A DNA stretch of 64,000 nucleotides, taken from the NCBI GenBank assembly GCA_014338405.1, contig JTDE01001025.1:38262-102261 (forward strand). The letters are read 5' to 3'. The notes under the pieces are model-generated. The model made no database searches, was not told where the DNA came from, and saw nothing but the letters and a program-made list of their open reading frames with translations. Below, one piece after another: positions 1 through 11,529 of this stretch; position 1 is the first letter of the stretch; every line of letters begins with the position of its first letter. Source of the stretch: Paragonimus skrjabini miyazakii (lineage: Eukaryota; Platyhelminthes; Trematoda; Plagiorchiida; Troglotrematidae). The position numbers and the translations under genes are program-made.

Positions 1-3000
1 GAAGTCAGTAGTTGCTGCTGTACTATGCTCCTTGAGTCTTTGATATAAACAGCAAGTGTACTTTGAAAAAACAGTTCTCCCCTTTGAATTCTCCAACCAC
101 TATTTTTCTAGTTTTTATCACTGTCAACCTAGACCAAACTAAATAGGCTTACAAACGTAAGTTGACATTAACCAGTCTATGATTCACGCTACATTTAGTC
201 TGGCGCATTACTTACGTGACAGATAATTCCCGAATGTTGAGCTGTCACTCTATCATAATATTAAGCAACCGATGATAAATGCCTCATGGATGAGTTCGGG
301 TTGAAATATAACTCACATCCAACTATATTATCATATGTTTATAATAACCAACATACGTGGAAAAGACGGTCATCACTCTCTTTGAATGCATAATGTCGTG
401 AGATCCAAGAACAGCCATTAACATACACAAATGCTCACATACGTTCAGTTTTGAGCCATAACGAGAGTATCATGCATCTTAATGGCGTTTGTTCTGACGG
501 GTTGCTGTTTGGGTAGAGAGGTTGTGAATGAATGAACAAAAAATGAAGGAAAAATAAAAAATTAAATAACTACAAGGCTGATGTAACGTGCTCAATCGTT
601 GGCCCAGGACCGAGAAAAAGAATAGGTGCGGCAACAGCGTTTATTACAGAGACGAAGCGAATTCCATTAGGCCACAGATGCTCTAATTTTATAGGTCCAA
701 AGGAGTACGAATCACGTTACAAAGAGGCATTAGAAAGTGCACTCGTGGAAACAGTTAACATAATGTACAGGTGTTCAATCACGCAGCTGCAATCTGATTA
801 ACTGAGTGAGCTGGAACATATCAATTCACTGGGAGCTGGATCGATCAATCGATATGACGTGATTTGCCTTTGGTGCTTCGTTAGGAGATGCGTCTCCTAA
901 CAAAGATCTCATGTAACTCAACCTCCAATTGTGAGTTGCAACAGAACGTTTAAAATAAGAAACCGGAGCAACGCAACTGACTGAATTCGTACACTCGATA
1001 AGGCGTTTTAATCGGTAATGATAAAGAACAGACCAAGTTCGTCAGCAAGTTAGAATCAACGCAAGTGAGGGTGATTTCATCTCTTATTTTATTTCAAACT
1101 GTGCAACATATTTTAGCGAGAGTCTGTTTGTGGAAGTTTTCAGTCGAAATGGTCAAACAGAAGTTTCTGAGCCAAACTGATTATGCCTATCAGCTTGCCA
1201 TCTAAACACGATTCTACTTATATGATTGTTGATTATGCATGCAAAGTAAATCATCTGATTGGACGGCCGAGGTCGATTCGGAATTTTAGATTGGTTGTAA
1301 AGGAATTCGACTGATCGTTTATAACTAAATCTGGCTTAAGAAAATACTATCTTGTAGATCCAACTTTGCGATTAACGTTTCAATTGTCTTAATGTCTGTT
1401 GGATTCTGTGTACAGCTTATTGATCACGAATTTCGATGATTATCGCTTCCAGCTACGAACTGATGAGCAGTGGTCATTAGACCCCAAGTGATTAGGCGTT
1501 TTTTTATCACACCGGACTCTAGTCTAAAGTTTCGAATAACCAGACCTATAACTGTATAATGTTGTTCCATATATGTCTGAATCTCTTCAAATTTGAACTC
1601 TGGAGAGCCAGTTTTGATTTACTATCCGTATATCGTATGCTTTAGATAGAAAAACTTCATTCTGACGTTTGAAACACCTTGTTTGTATTTTGCCATATGA
1701 GTGGCGTGTTTGAAAGGAATACTCCTCTTGATATATATGAAGTGATGAATCGTTATCTCTGAGGTTGGCCACAAAAAAGTGTTCATAACGCATAGTAGAT
1801 TAACTATCAATGTTTTGGGTGTTAGTAGATAAATGATGCTCAGATTGTGTGTGTGTGTGCTAGTATTTTTTTATAGGTTGGACAGTAAGGTTAAGGCGGT
1901 TGTGAAGTGAATAGAAAACTTTACAATTGTCTGTTAGCAGATCATATGAAGCACTCATTTTGATTGTCCACTTTTATAACGAAAGGGGTGTCAGGTGCTT
2001 ATCCAGTCAGCATGACTACGTGGTCTTGTGCAACAAACGCCCGGTCTATCTCAGAATGACTAATTAGGGGTCAGTCTGATTTGATAAAGTCAGCCACGAA
2101 GGTCGCCGTGCTTAGGCCAATCAAAGGGTGTATTAAAAAAACAGTCAACCGTTTGACCATCTACATGAACACTCTGATCCAGTGTGACCTCTGATAGCTG
2201 TCTCTAAGGGTTTTTGTTTTGAGCCACGCTTCTCACTCAAACTGTAGATATATAGATATATAAATCCCTGCCAAACAGTTAGTTAACATATATTTTCTTG
2301 TTTAAGCAGGTTTGAAAGTGGCACTGAGCTGTTGTCAGTGTTTGCTTCTACGTTCAGCTTAACCCACTTGCTTAGGGCTACTGTGTCTTTGGATGACTGG
2401 GTATCAGCATTGAGTATTATTCCGGCGCAAAACTACTAACGCACTGGAGTATTTGCTTGTACGGCGGAGGATCAGTGTGTATTGTTTGCTTTTGGGTCCT
2501 GCTACATGAATACGTAATGAGCGAATACCAATGTCGCGCATGTATGTTGGTCGTCACACGGTAGGGTGGTTTTTTCTCTGCAAGGCAAATCGATCTCGTT
2601 CTCACACGATGGGGCTTGGACGACATTTCTATGCGTCGGAAAGTGTGGAATGGAAGCTCAGCGGAAAAGTTGATTAGATAATTACATAGCAAATAAGGTA
2701 CTCACTGACATTTGCTTGGCCGGGTTCAGTTTTCACCGCTGCTTTACCTCCATGTAAAACTGTTAAAATTGACGCAGTGATTATGTCTAAGATTGTGTTA
2801 TCCGTCCCTAAAATTGGTTTGGAGCGAACGAAAACCAACTCTGACTTGTAAAACTTTGTTATTCTGAAGTTCTAAATTTTTTTGAACGATCATTTTTTTA
2901 TCATCAATTACGTGTTCATGGTTGGCCTACATTTTCCAGAATATTATTTCGGGTTTGGAAACGAATATGAGGTTTTGTGTTGTAAACTGTTTTGTGTTCT

Positions 3001-3859
3001 TAATGTGATCATTAAAAGCCTGAACTGTTATGAGGAGGTATACCAATCCGTTAAACAAATAACTGGCCATCGTTGAGAGGAAAATGAGACTGAAAAGCTG
3101 AGGCTTACTTACTATATACCTTGTATCGTTGTGTTGTTTTAAACAAGCAGGAAAGCAGACCGCAGTAAGATTACAATATAGTAGTACATCTTCTGCTTAT
3201 GTGAACTGTGCATTAGTACCAAAAGTCGATCTCTACTTCCTTGGTTACCGTTTAGTCCTACTGAAACAACCTAGGAAACCGTAGCACAATTCGAATAGAA
3301 ACATAGCTTATTGTGAAGGTGTTTGGACGACCGATGTCGTTATTTAGCCATCAAAAGTACTTGATAAACATGGTGTGGCTGCGCCCATACAGGGTTGTGG
3401 CTCATGTGGCTCGCGTCAATGAGTCACTTGAACCGAAATGATGATACAAAATATGATATATACGTTGATATGTCACTGAAGTTTTGCATATGGGCAATTT
3501 CTCAATTGGTACAGTTTACCTAATTTTATCCATAAATTCAGTAAACCTTGAGCATTTTGATGATTCGTGAAACTGCGTGTCTGTAGGTACTACGGAACAT
3601 AAAACAATTTTTGATTAACCTCACAGTAGTTTGAGATTGAACGCACGTACTATTTTAACACACACTGTTGACTCGGGCAATTTCGCTTTCGGATTTTACT
3701 CATCAGGAAACACTTCGATAATTTACAAAGGATCGTTGATACTGGACCAGAGTGTGGATTATAACGGGTTTGAAAGACTGTATTGAAAGATGCATGTGTG
3801 TCTGTTTATTCTTGTACATTGTCATGTGTCTAAGCAAACAGTCGTCCATCGGCTCTTAA
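1..3859. other. AT-rich flank without a supported gene
   Basis: I see no exon with convincing splice sites and coding character here. Short open frames (2417-2692 minus, 2882-3076 plus) look like chance. The stretch 591-780 is less AT-rich than its surroundings and may be an old retroelement remnant, but no domain is recognisable. The region could hold the promoter and 5' exon of the downstream R-SNARE gene. Confidence 0.4.
1846..1859. repeat. short (GT)n microsatellite
   Basis: About seven GT dinucleotides in a row. Confidence 0.8.
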
Positions 3860-4114
3860 ACCTGGCTTAATCAGACATGCTTACCGCTTTTGGGACCTCA
3901 ATCAGAGCTAAATCGCCTTGCGGATTCAAACTTGAGTGTGAATACCGAGTACACCAGAAGGTTTAATTTATCTGCCCAAAATCAAAAAGCCATTTTTCAG
4001 ATTATCCCAAAGAAAGTGGAACTACTTGAGCCAAAAAACAATATTATATTAGCTGCATCGGTAATTGATTCTGTCCCTGATAATTCATTACTTCACCTGA
4101 CCCTTGTGTCACAG

Positions 4115-4273
4115 GGCAAGTTTGCCGATTTCAAGAGCAATCTCCAAATGGCTGCACTCCAAAGCAATGTGGAAGGTGTAACGAATGTACTCCGACAGAA
4201 TGTGGAAGAACTGTTAAGACGTCAAGAATTGGCGACGAATTTGGAAGAAAAAACAACCGATATGGAAGCCAAC
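4115..4273 (+). CDS. Synaptobrevin/VAMP-like R-SNARE, upstream exon
   Basis: This exon encodes most of an R-SNARE coiled coil, the vesicle-side helix that zips with syntaxin and SNAP-25 type partners in membrane fusion. The translation contains NVEELLRRQELATNLEEKT; the N-x5-L-x-R spacing puts an arginine at the ionic zero layer, and the register matches animal VAMP residue for residue with no gap. The 5' splice site is AAC|GTAAGT at 4273/4274, phase 0. The left border is chosen at a pyrimidine-rich acceptor ending TGTCACAG (4114), in frame. The frame stays open back to 3860, so a longer N-terminus is possible, but that part does not look like VAMP or a longin domain. No initiator ATG is visible; an upstream first exon is expected. 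Confidence 0.8.
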
Positions 4274-5739
4274 GTAAGTTAATTTTCGAATAACTTTGAA
4301 TGACACGCTGACCGACCAAAGTCCATTAGCTTACTCTCACAAGATAAGTGAAGAAAAGTTACACCAAACACTCTTGAGGCAACTTAGAATGTGCACCCAG
4401 ACAACAGTCAGTTGAAACCCAGATATGTTCAGTCTAAATATGCAATTTTTTGTAATTTATAAACTGACGAAATCTGGTGCTGTTAGAATGACAAACATTC
4501 GGGACTTCACATGTCATGCGTTCGGTTGATGAAGTATCAATATGTTGACCTGCCTCAATCATAAACTGATGAGGACTGGATCATTGAGATTCTGTTCCGT
4601 TGCGGGCTGTTGGTTACCACCTTCGTCCTCTTCTGCACCACGTTTTCGACGATTGTATTGAAAATGTTTTGTACTGAAGTAAATTCTTTGTGCACACGTA
4701 CAGATGCACAGGAATACACATGAAGTAAATTTGTGTGGCCGATTGAATTACTTGAGAATTAGTTCGCTTCCTCCAATTCGGTTGTTACTACTCCCTTCTG
4801 TCAGCAATGTCGTTCAAACCATTGCAGATGCCTGGCAATTAAGATTTTAGCAAGCGAAAACACGCTGTCTACTAATAACTGTTTAGTTCGCGTTCCTCGC
4901 AGTTACTATTGTCCACCTGCTCTTGGACCACACGCAGCTACCTATGATGTATAACTTTCAAAGGACACTTCAACTAAAACGTTGTACTCTCGGTTGATGA
5001 GTGTTTATCACTCAAACAAAGTGAGACAGCTAGTTGGTAATATTGATTCAGTGAGCATCTTGAAATCATTTAATTATTAAACTGGAGTTGTACTCAATAT
5101 ACCACTACTCATTAGTAGCAATTAATGTTTCGTAGTAACTTGAGCGGGCTGGGAGCTTTCAAAGACGCTGAGACATCATAGTTATGGCTTTACTCATTGA
5201 AAACGACGGGAAAATTACTTTGACCTCTCCTGTCTAAAGGATGGAATCAACTGGCTATTACTCAAAATCGATAACTGTTGAACCTTTGGATTTATCGGTT
5301 AGGTTACATCTGTTTTGAGGTTGACGATGTGACAATCAACATGCAACCTCGTCTTCAGAAAATGTGAGATCAACTTTCGGTCCATACAAAGATATAGGTC
5401 ATTATTATTCTCTACGAAATGAAAAAAGTTGTAGACTAGTGCATTTTAAGTGAATTAGGTGGTACATTGTCTAAATATTAAAAGCATAAGTAAGATGCAG
5501 TAATGTTTGGCTTCTAGCTGTCAACGTTATAGATTACTGATTATTGATTCTAGTGTGTTTATTTGACGTCATAAATAAATGTACACTGACAAACACACAC
5601 TCACTCAAGCGGTTATCGTGTGTGGTAGTTTTTCAAAAAATACTATAGACATTTTGGTATACTAGGCGTATTCAACTAGGCGTGTTCAAATGGTTTAAAT
5701 GTCTATTATTTTCTGTCAACTCATCGGTTATTCGGAACT

Positions 5740-6135
5740 TTGTACTCTGGAGAATCTATACGAATCTGGAATACTTTTTTACCTTCCCTAATACTTTGTT
5801 TAGGAAACACCATTTTGATACAATTCAGTTCAGAGAGTACTGTAACATGTACGGACACAAATGGGAACGTCATGCTCAGTCGGGTCACTCGAGCCAAATT
5901 TCTGCACAAATTTTTCACCAGTTTGCATACGTTTAGCCGGGCACACAGTGTGCATTTTCATTCAAAATGGACTCAAATGAAGTTGCCCAAACGGGAACGA
6001 ATATTGAGTCCAAAGCGGATCACTGTCTTCCAAGGTCATGAGTTGTGCGAACCTAAATGTCTCGAGTTATACTCAGCTAATTCCGAGGCCTCTTTCTTAA
6101 ATCAATGCAGACAACTGAAGCTTGAGAGATGTTGA
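5740..6135 (+). other. 131-codon open frame inside the VAMP intron, unassigned
   Basis: An open frame without a recognised domain lies within the intron of the R-SNARE gene, partly overlapped by other open frames. It could be a chance ORF, an alternative exon or a decayed insertion. Nothing in its translation identifies it. Confidence 0.15.
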
Positions 6136-6984
6136 GAATAGCAAGAGTCAAACTGAGATTAGACGGTCAGCTTCTGTTTTTTTGCTGCCATCTACAAAAC
6201 ATGGATACACCCACATGAGACACCACATCAGTTTCTGAAGTATACCATGCATTTTCAGGTGTTGTATCAATCTGCTGAGTTTGGCTGTGCAGTTTTTAAG
6301 AAGCAGCTCGAAATTTGCTCCTAACTGTTATCGCGTGCGTCATTTACCTATCAACAAAATTCAGCTGAAGATGTTAGATAGGCTAATGCATGTTCGTAGT
6401 TGTTGCTTTGGGAAAAGATATTGTACGAATCGGTTTGTTGACCACGTGTGTAAACCAATCGATCCCTGTTCATCAACAATAAAGTGAACTTTAACCCATC
6501 AGGTTTTGATATTACTGAGACTCATAGCTGGAAAATCGAAAACAATTCTCAAGGTCGTTGAATAGAATATAACTATGTTAGGGTCAACTGTAAATTTGTT
6601 GAATAAAACTAACTTACAATTGCAAACTGCACAGTGATGAACAGAAAAGTTATTATCATTGTTACCATTAGTTTTTTCACGAACTTTCCTGGGTGAATTT
6701 TGAGCGGACGACAACCGTTTAGCTGTGATAGTCTACGAGAACTAAAAACCGACAAAAAAAATGATGACAGTATGATTATCCTTGTGGGAAATATTTAAAT
6801 AAATTAATAAACTTGGATAACTATTCTGCTGGAAGAGTTTGTTATATTGTCATGAATTGTGAAAATCTGGCGAACAGTGGATGATAAGACCTTACGGCTT
6901 TTTTTAAATCTTAGCATCCTTTCATATATTTTATGTTTAACGTGACAAAGTTTTATTGCTATGATGTTTGATGACAATTTTCAG

Positions 6985-7140
6985 GCCAACATGTTCAACA
7001 CAATTTCGCGTAAGGTAGAGCACAAAGCACGGTGTGCTAACATCAAGATGCGTTTCGTCCTGATTGGTGTCGGTTTAGGACTTCTTGGTTTGTTGATCGT
7101 GATTATTCTGTGGCAAACCGGTGCGTTCAACAAGAAATAA
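6985..7140 (+). CDS. Synaptobrevin/VAMP-like R-SNARE, last coding exon with membrane anchor
   Basis: This completes the protein begun at 4115. After acceptor ATTTTCAG (6984) the frame continues in phase 0 with ANMFNTISRKVEHKARC, the end of the SNARE helix and the basic juxtamembrane linker. A single hydrophobic segment of about 20 residues follows (IGVGLGLLGLLIVIILW), then a short tail ending FNKK and a TAA stop. A C-terminal tail anchor of this kind is the hallmark of VAMPs, which are inserted post-translationally with the SNARE domain in the cytosol. The intron is 2711 bp. Small-VAMP identity is well supported; the subtype (neuronal synaptobrevin or an endosomal VAMP) cannot be set by eye. 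Confidence 0.85.
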   Translation, partial: ANMFNTISRKVEHKARCANIKMRFVLIGVGLGLLGLLIVIILWQTGAFNKK

Positions 7141-7928
7141 ATATCACAGTCGTATCAGAATCCGGACAAAACAGTGATCAAGCGAATCTGTGTTCCGTGG
7201 ACACGTGTTCTTCACTATCGTGCTCGCGACCTTCTGTTCAATCTCCCAATCACCTGCTTGCTTTCACCTGTTCCCAATCCATTCTTGTCGGTTCCAATGG
7301 TTTGCTGTCGATATTGTTGTCAATTCTACATTAAGCCTTAGCTTACCACAATCTGGAGGTCAGCTGCATTCTTTACTGTATGTACGGACGTTTCCACAAT
7401 ATCTATCCACATTTTTTCTACGTTTTCCCATATTCATTAACTCCATTTGATTTTTACTCCGGGTATGATCTTACGTTTGCGACCACAATTTTAGGACGTC
7501 AACACAAAGGTCGTTTTGTGTGCCTCATCTTTTCTTCAACGCATCTTGCCATTATATTTTTCGTGAAAGCTATGAAGCTTTTCGACAAAACGAAGGGTGA
7601 ACTGTTGTTTGCCAGTTTTCATATCTTTCCATACATATTAGAACACAGTTAAATCTTTAACAACTACCCGTATGCTTTTGTACAACCTGTACCACCATTT
7701 TAACTGTGCGTTCTACCACTGTTCATAAAGTGTTTTTCTTACCACCCATCCGAAACTTCACATATCTATCGAACGTTATCTGGTTGTGTAACCAAGATTT
7801 GTGAGGTGTAAGGCGATCCGTTTAATCAACAGGTCAACTGGGTAGTACATGTGCTCTTTGATTAAATCTCCACGATCAACATATCGAAATACATTTACAT
7901 TGTTTTACATCAGTTTTATATACAGTTT
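7141..7928 (+). other. 3' flank of the VAMP gene
   Basis: This stretch probably holds the 3' UTR of the R-SNARE transcript. It is pyrimidine-rich in places and has short overlapping open frames that look like chance. No canonical AATAAA is evident shortly after the stop. Confidence 0.35.
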
Positions 7929-8050
7929 ACTGATGAGTAGTCGGGGAGTTGGTTTATTTCAATTTGAACATCACCCACAATTGATCGCAGCTGTCGCATT
8001 CCCATAGACTTTCCAGTCAACCCCTTCCGAAAAGAAGCACTATACCTTTT
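7929..8050 (-). repeat. Truncated ribozyme-SINE (family 1), tail part
   Basis: The plus strand starts CTGATGAGTAGTCGGGG and carries the family motif CACAATTGATCGCAGCTGTC, then stops inside ribozyme stem I (GCACTA). It is the left neighbour of the large palindrome. Confidence 0.8.
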
Positions 8051-8078
8051 TCCATACTGGTTTCTCTTTTAGGCAAAA

Positions 8079-8531
8079 GAATGTATCTTTCGTGTGAAAG
8101 CCTTTCGTTTTCGTGCAGTAGAATTTCTCCATTGTATTTTCAGGCTGTGGAAGTGGCTTATGATTGGTCTAGTGGACTCATATTTTACGGCCTTTCTGAT
8201 TGCGACTGCATGCATTGGCTGCTGCGCTAGGACAATGTCCGAGGGAGCACTTGAGTTTTGAAGGCCGTCATGTGGTCCAATCATTGGCTTATGCTCTCTG
8301 CCCCATCTGAGCTGGACTCTATACCCTGATTGGACCACATGACGGCCTTCAAAACTCAAGTGCTCCCTCGGACATTGTCCTAGCGCAGCAGCCAATGCGA
8401 GCAGTCGCAATCAGAAAGGACGCAAAATATGAGTCTACTAGACCAATCATAAGCCACTTCCACAGCCTGAAAATACAATGGAGAAATCCTACTGCACGAA
8501 AACGAAAGGCTTTTACACGAAAGATATATTC
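8079..8531. repeat. Large near-perfect inverted repeat (fold-back element)
   Basis: The arms at 8079-8284 and 8327-8531 (about 205 bp each) are reverse complements with only scattered mismatches, around a 42-bp spacer. The arms include GGACAATGTCCGAGGGAGCA and its complement. No transposase is encoded. The element lies exactly between two same-orientation copies of the ribozyme-SINE (7929-8050 and 8536 onward). Possible origins are a fold-back or MITE-type transposon or a hairpin-RNA locus. A transcript would fold into a very long double-stranded stem. Confidence 0.9.
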
Positions 8532-8644
8532 TCATTACTAATGAGTAGTCGGGGATTTGGTTAATTTCAAGTTGAACATCATCCACAATTGATCGCAGCT
8601 GTCGTAGTCCCATGGACGTTCCAGTCGATCCTTTTCGAAAAGAA

Positions 8645-8689
8645 GCACTAGACTCGAGTTTCACTCTCATTAGAGCTCGTCAGTAGTAC
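8645..8689 (-). ncRNA. Type I hammerhead ribozyme
   Basis: On the minus strand the core CTGACGA, then stem II GCTCT-AATG-AGAGT, GAAA, a minimal stem III (C-TCGA-G), and the cleavage triplet GTC occur in correct order. Stem I is closed by GTACTA pairing with TAGTGC, with one G-T wobble. All conserved core bases are present. Predicted self-cleavage lies 3' of GTC (8651-8653 on plus). Activity is inferred, not shown. Confidence 0.85.
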
Positions 8690-8703
8690 ATATCATCGCC
8701 ACT

Positions 8704-8748
8704 GCCGGGACTTGAACCACGGCCACGTAGTGTTTACCATTGTGCCAT
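8704..8748 (-). promoter_or_regulatory. Internal RNA polymerase III promoter (A and B boxes) of the ribozyme-SINE
   Basis: The B box on minus is GGTTCAAGTCC, close to the GGTTCRANTCC consensus. The A box resembles TRGCNNAGYNGG. Spacing is tRNA-like. The ribozyme begins about 15-20 nt downstream of the B box. Confidence 0.65.
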
Positions 8749-8948
8749 TGACCTCACACTAAGCACGACCGAATAATCATATGTGAACAATCAACCACTT
8801 TCGCTTGTGAGTAATGATCAGGTTGCCAGATCGTCTCGATAGGAGACACAGTTACTCTCTGTTAACTCCAATCGATAACCCCGCGATTAGGACTTCCTAG
8901 ACAGATCGAGATCTCCGATCTCATTAAACCTGCCAGGCGATATTTTAG

Positions 8949-9098
8949 ATTACTAATGAGTAGTCGGGGATTTAGTTAATTTACAGTCGAACATCACCCA
9001 CAATTGATCGCAGCTGTCGCATTCCCCTAGACTTTCCAGTCGGCCCCTTTCGAAGAGAAGCACTAAACTCCAGTTCCGCTCTCATTAGACTTGGCCTG
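8949..9098 (-). repeat. Second, truncated tandem unit of the ribozyme-SINE with a decayed hammerhead
   Basis: It repeats the start of the unit at 8536 (ACTAATGAGTAGTCGGGG). The ribozyme relic near 9060-9095 has GGAA in place of GAAA and has lost CTGACGA, so it should be inactive. The spacing between equivalent stem I positions (8645 and 9060) is 415 bp, the expected monomer length. Confidence 0.8.
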
Positions 9099-9435
9099 TC
9101 ACGACAACCAAGGTCAGGGATTGACCTCGTACAAAACAAAATTATACTGTTATTGTCCTAACGGAAAACTACAGTTTGAGTCAACATCATGAATACCGTG
9201 TATTATAGTCAATTTGATCGCTTTTAAAGGCATTTCATTGTATTTTCGCCATTTCTTCATTTGCTGACGCCTACTTCCTTCCTCATGATGTCAATGGTAT
9301 CCACCTTGAATTTGTTTTCATCAATGAAGCAAACAGTATTAAAGAGCTTAGAAAACGTACCTTCAGTTCAATGCTAAACAATGCTATTATTGCCAGTGAC
9401 TAAAAACTGACTACCCTCGTTTTATTATACTTCAG

Positions 9436-11232
9436 ACATTGAGGTGGTTTATCGTACACTTTATAGTCGTTATGGTCAGCGCGTCCAAGAATTGATTGGA
9501 GCGTTTCAAGGAGGTGTTAGTACAGTGAAAGTCATTCAGAAATTTTCACCGTCTGGTAGATCGTTAGAGGAGGCAGAAAGATTTTTCATGTGAGTTTTTT
9601 GATAGAGAACTGTGTTGAACAATTAGGTGTTTTCAAGGGAAAATAGGGTAGAAATTAATGGAAAGGACACTGCGATAAAGCTGCTAACGTGCAGTCATAT
9701 CAACGTAGAACACTGAAACACGCTGAAATAACATTTCTTCGGATAAGAGCATTTAACGACCTGTGAGATTGTGTTAGTATAATCGTTAGGAAACTCGTAT
9801 TGCTGATCGAATGTTATTTTAAACTCAGCTGTGATCACAAAAATGGGCATTAGGTTCCAGTTAGAAAAAGATACTTATTATGAAGCAGTGCTGTCTGCAC
9901 AATAATCTGCCTGTTCCATTACTCAAGAAAACCATTTCAGTCCAAGAAATACACTGGTGGATGATCCTGAGTGTAGATTATGTTTGAGGTAATAAGTAGG
10001 TTTTACTGAGATGTCTGTAATTTATTGAGAACTGACTCAGTTCTGCCACACTTTTCTGTTAGAGAGTTCTCCTAAGCTCAATCATTCCTTTAATGCACTG
10101 AATCTCATAAACAGTAGTAAACGTTTGCTTATCTTACTATATTTTAAGGAAAAACAATGTCATCTAGGAGCTTGGGTTGGACTGAATTTGTGCACATTTC
10201 TATTCAATGTTTCCAACATCAGTAATCACCTACAGACTCCATTGATTCTGAGATAAATGACGTAACTAATTTTCAGATGAGTTAACATTTAGAGCATACC
10301 GAATCTCTTTTAAATACAGGACGACTAGCATGTGTGTTCGTTTTCGGCTGCGAGGAGACCATTGAGGGGAATATAGCGAGAGGCACTACAGAGTGGAGTG
10401 TTCCACAGATTCTTTCTAAGAGGTTGAACTCAATTTGCGTCTTTTTGGTATGGTTGTGTGGTATGTAGACAGACTAAAACTGTCAGTTACTATGGCTCCA
10501 TATGTCGTTCGCATACTGCTATCAGCAGGTATATGTCGCCAATGTAGTGAGCATGATTTTGATGACGAACGTGTATGACATTACATTTGTTAAGACTGAA
10601 CAACAAGCTGTTTTCTGTGGACCACTGGTTCGGGCAACTTAAATCGTTTTGCAGAGTTGTCACTCGTTTTTGTTCATTTTAGAACTCACGAGAGTTTTGA
10701 GTCTTCAGTGTGGAACGATATCAGTGCTTTGGATGTGCTGGATAGTTTCAAAAAGTAAAGAAGAACAACCAAGACCTTAAGATGGTTCTTTAGGGAACGT
10801 AGTTGTTGTCACAAAACAACTCTGATAACTTTCTATTCACCCTAGCATTGAACCTACATTCGGCCACATGATATTCAAACCATTTGAGTAGGTGTTGATT
10901 GAGACCACAATTGTCAACACAATTACTCTTTTCTTCGTGTAAACTATATCAGTTGGTCTTTCTGGCAACCTCCCACATGTTCAACTGCCTCAGTTGATAT
11001 TCTAAAATGTTCCGCTTTCCCAAATCAGTAGGTTCACCACCTCGCAATGTAACATCAAGTTCAATTTGCGTGAGACAGGGTTACATGACGGTGACTCACT
11101 GGCTTACGTTGAGACTCTTCGGTCGGAAGTTATTACGCCACAGGAATCTGAGGTAACTGTAAATTTTTTGTAGCGGCTATTATTTTCTATCAGGTTCATT
11201 TGAGTAGACTACCACCTATGAGTTTCATTAAG
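9436..11232 (+). CDS. Uncharacterised multi-exon gene, five consecutive phase-matched exons
   Basis: Five short exons join with every intron phase consistent: 9436-9589, 9941-9988, 10683-10754, 11029-11152 and 11194-11232. Donors include CAT|GTGAGT and GAG|GTAATA; acceptors include ACTTCAG, ACCATTTCAG and CATTTTAG. The spliced frame gives about 143 residues, with VVYRTLYSRYGQRVQELIGA early, a cysteine pair in DDPECRLCLR, then ISALDVLDSFKN and DGDSLAYVETLRSEVITP. I do not recognise the family; no transmembrane segment or catalytic motif is evident. The first exon starts in mid-codon, so 5' exons are missing, and the last ends phase 0. Conserved phase across four introns makes a real gene likely even though the product is unknown. 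Candidate later exons are at 16556, 19722 and 24119. Confidence 0.65.
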
Positions 11233-11529
11233 GTGCACGTATTTGAGTGAAAGGACTTGCCTATCTAGTAGTTATATAACTTGCTAACAGATAAGATGGC
11301 GTTTTGTCCAGGGTTGCATACCGTTAAAAATGGTTTGTGTTGCACTGCATTTTAGTCATAAACATGCACAGAGTTACTGGTGAGTAGTAAACGACCTTTT
11401 TCGAGGCACACTGAGCCTTACAGTGGATCAAATTATCGCAGTTAGGTAAACTTTTAGCTGGCTCTTTTCAAAAGGATATATGTACGTTCTTCCGATGAAT
11501 GTTGAGTGAAGCACGTACAACCAACAACG

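Larger units (their letters stand above)
8536..8948 (-). mobile_element. tRNA-derived SINE with hammerhead ribozyme (family 1), full unit of a tandem dimer
   Basis: This is a complete unit of about 413 bp. On the RNA (minus) strand it reads: a 5' body including TCCTATCGAGACGATCTGGC, a pol III A box resembling TGGCACAATGGTAAACAC (8731-8748), a B box GTGGTTCAAGTCCCGGC (8704-8720), a hammerhead ribozyme (8645-8689), then a 3' region ending at the ACTACTCATTAGTAA junction. A second partial unit follows head-to-tail at 8949. The A/B box pair shows tRNA ancestry. The order tRNA-like promoter then ribozyme resembles schistosome Sm-alpha elements and metazoan retrozymes. It encodes no protein, so movement would depend on another element's enzymes. 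Confidence 0.85.

Noticed and set aside
8069..8670. Open frames on minus across the palindrome (113 and 96 codons)
   Set aside because: They are read through inverted arms and SINE sequence and contain no domain; the two share the same repeat-derived residues.
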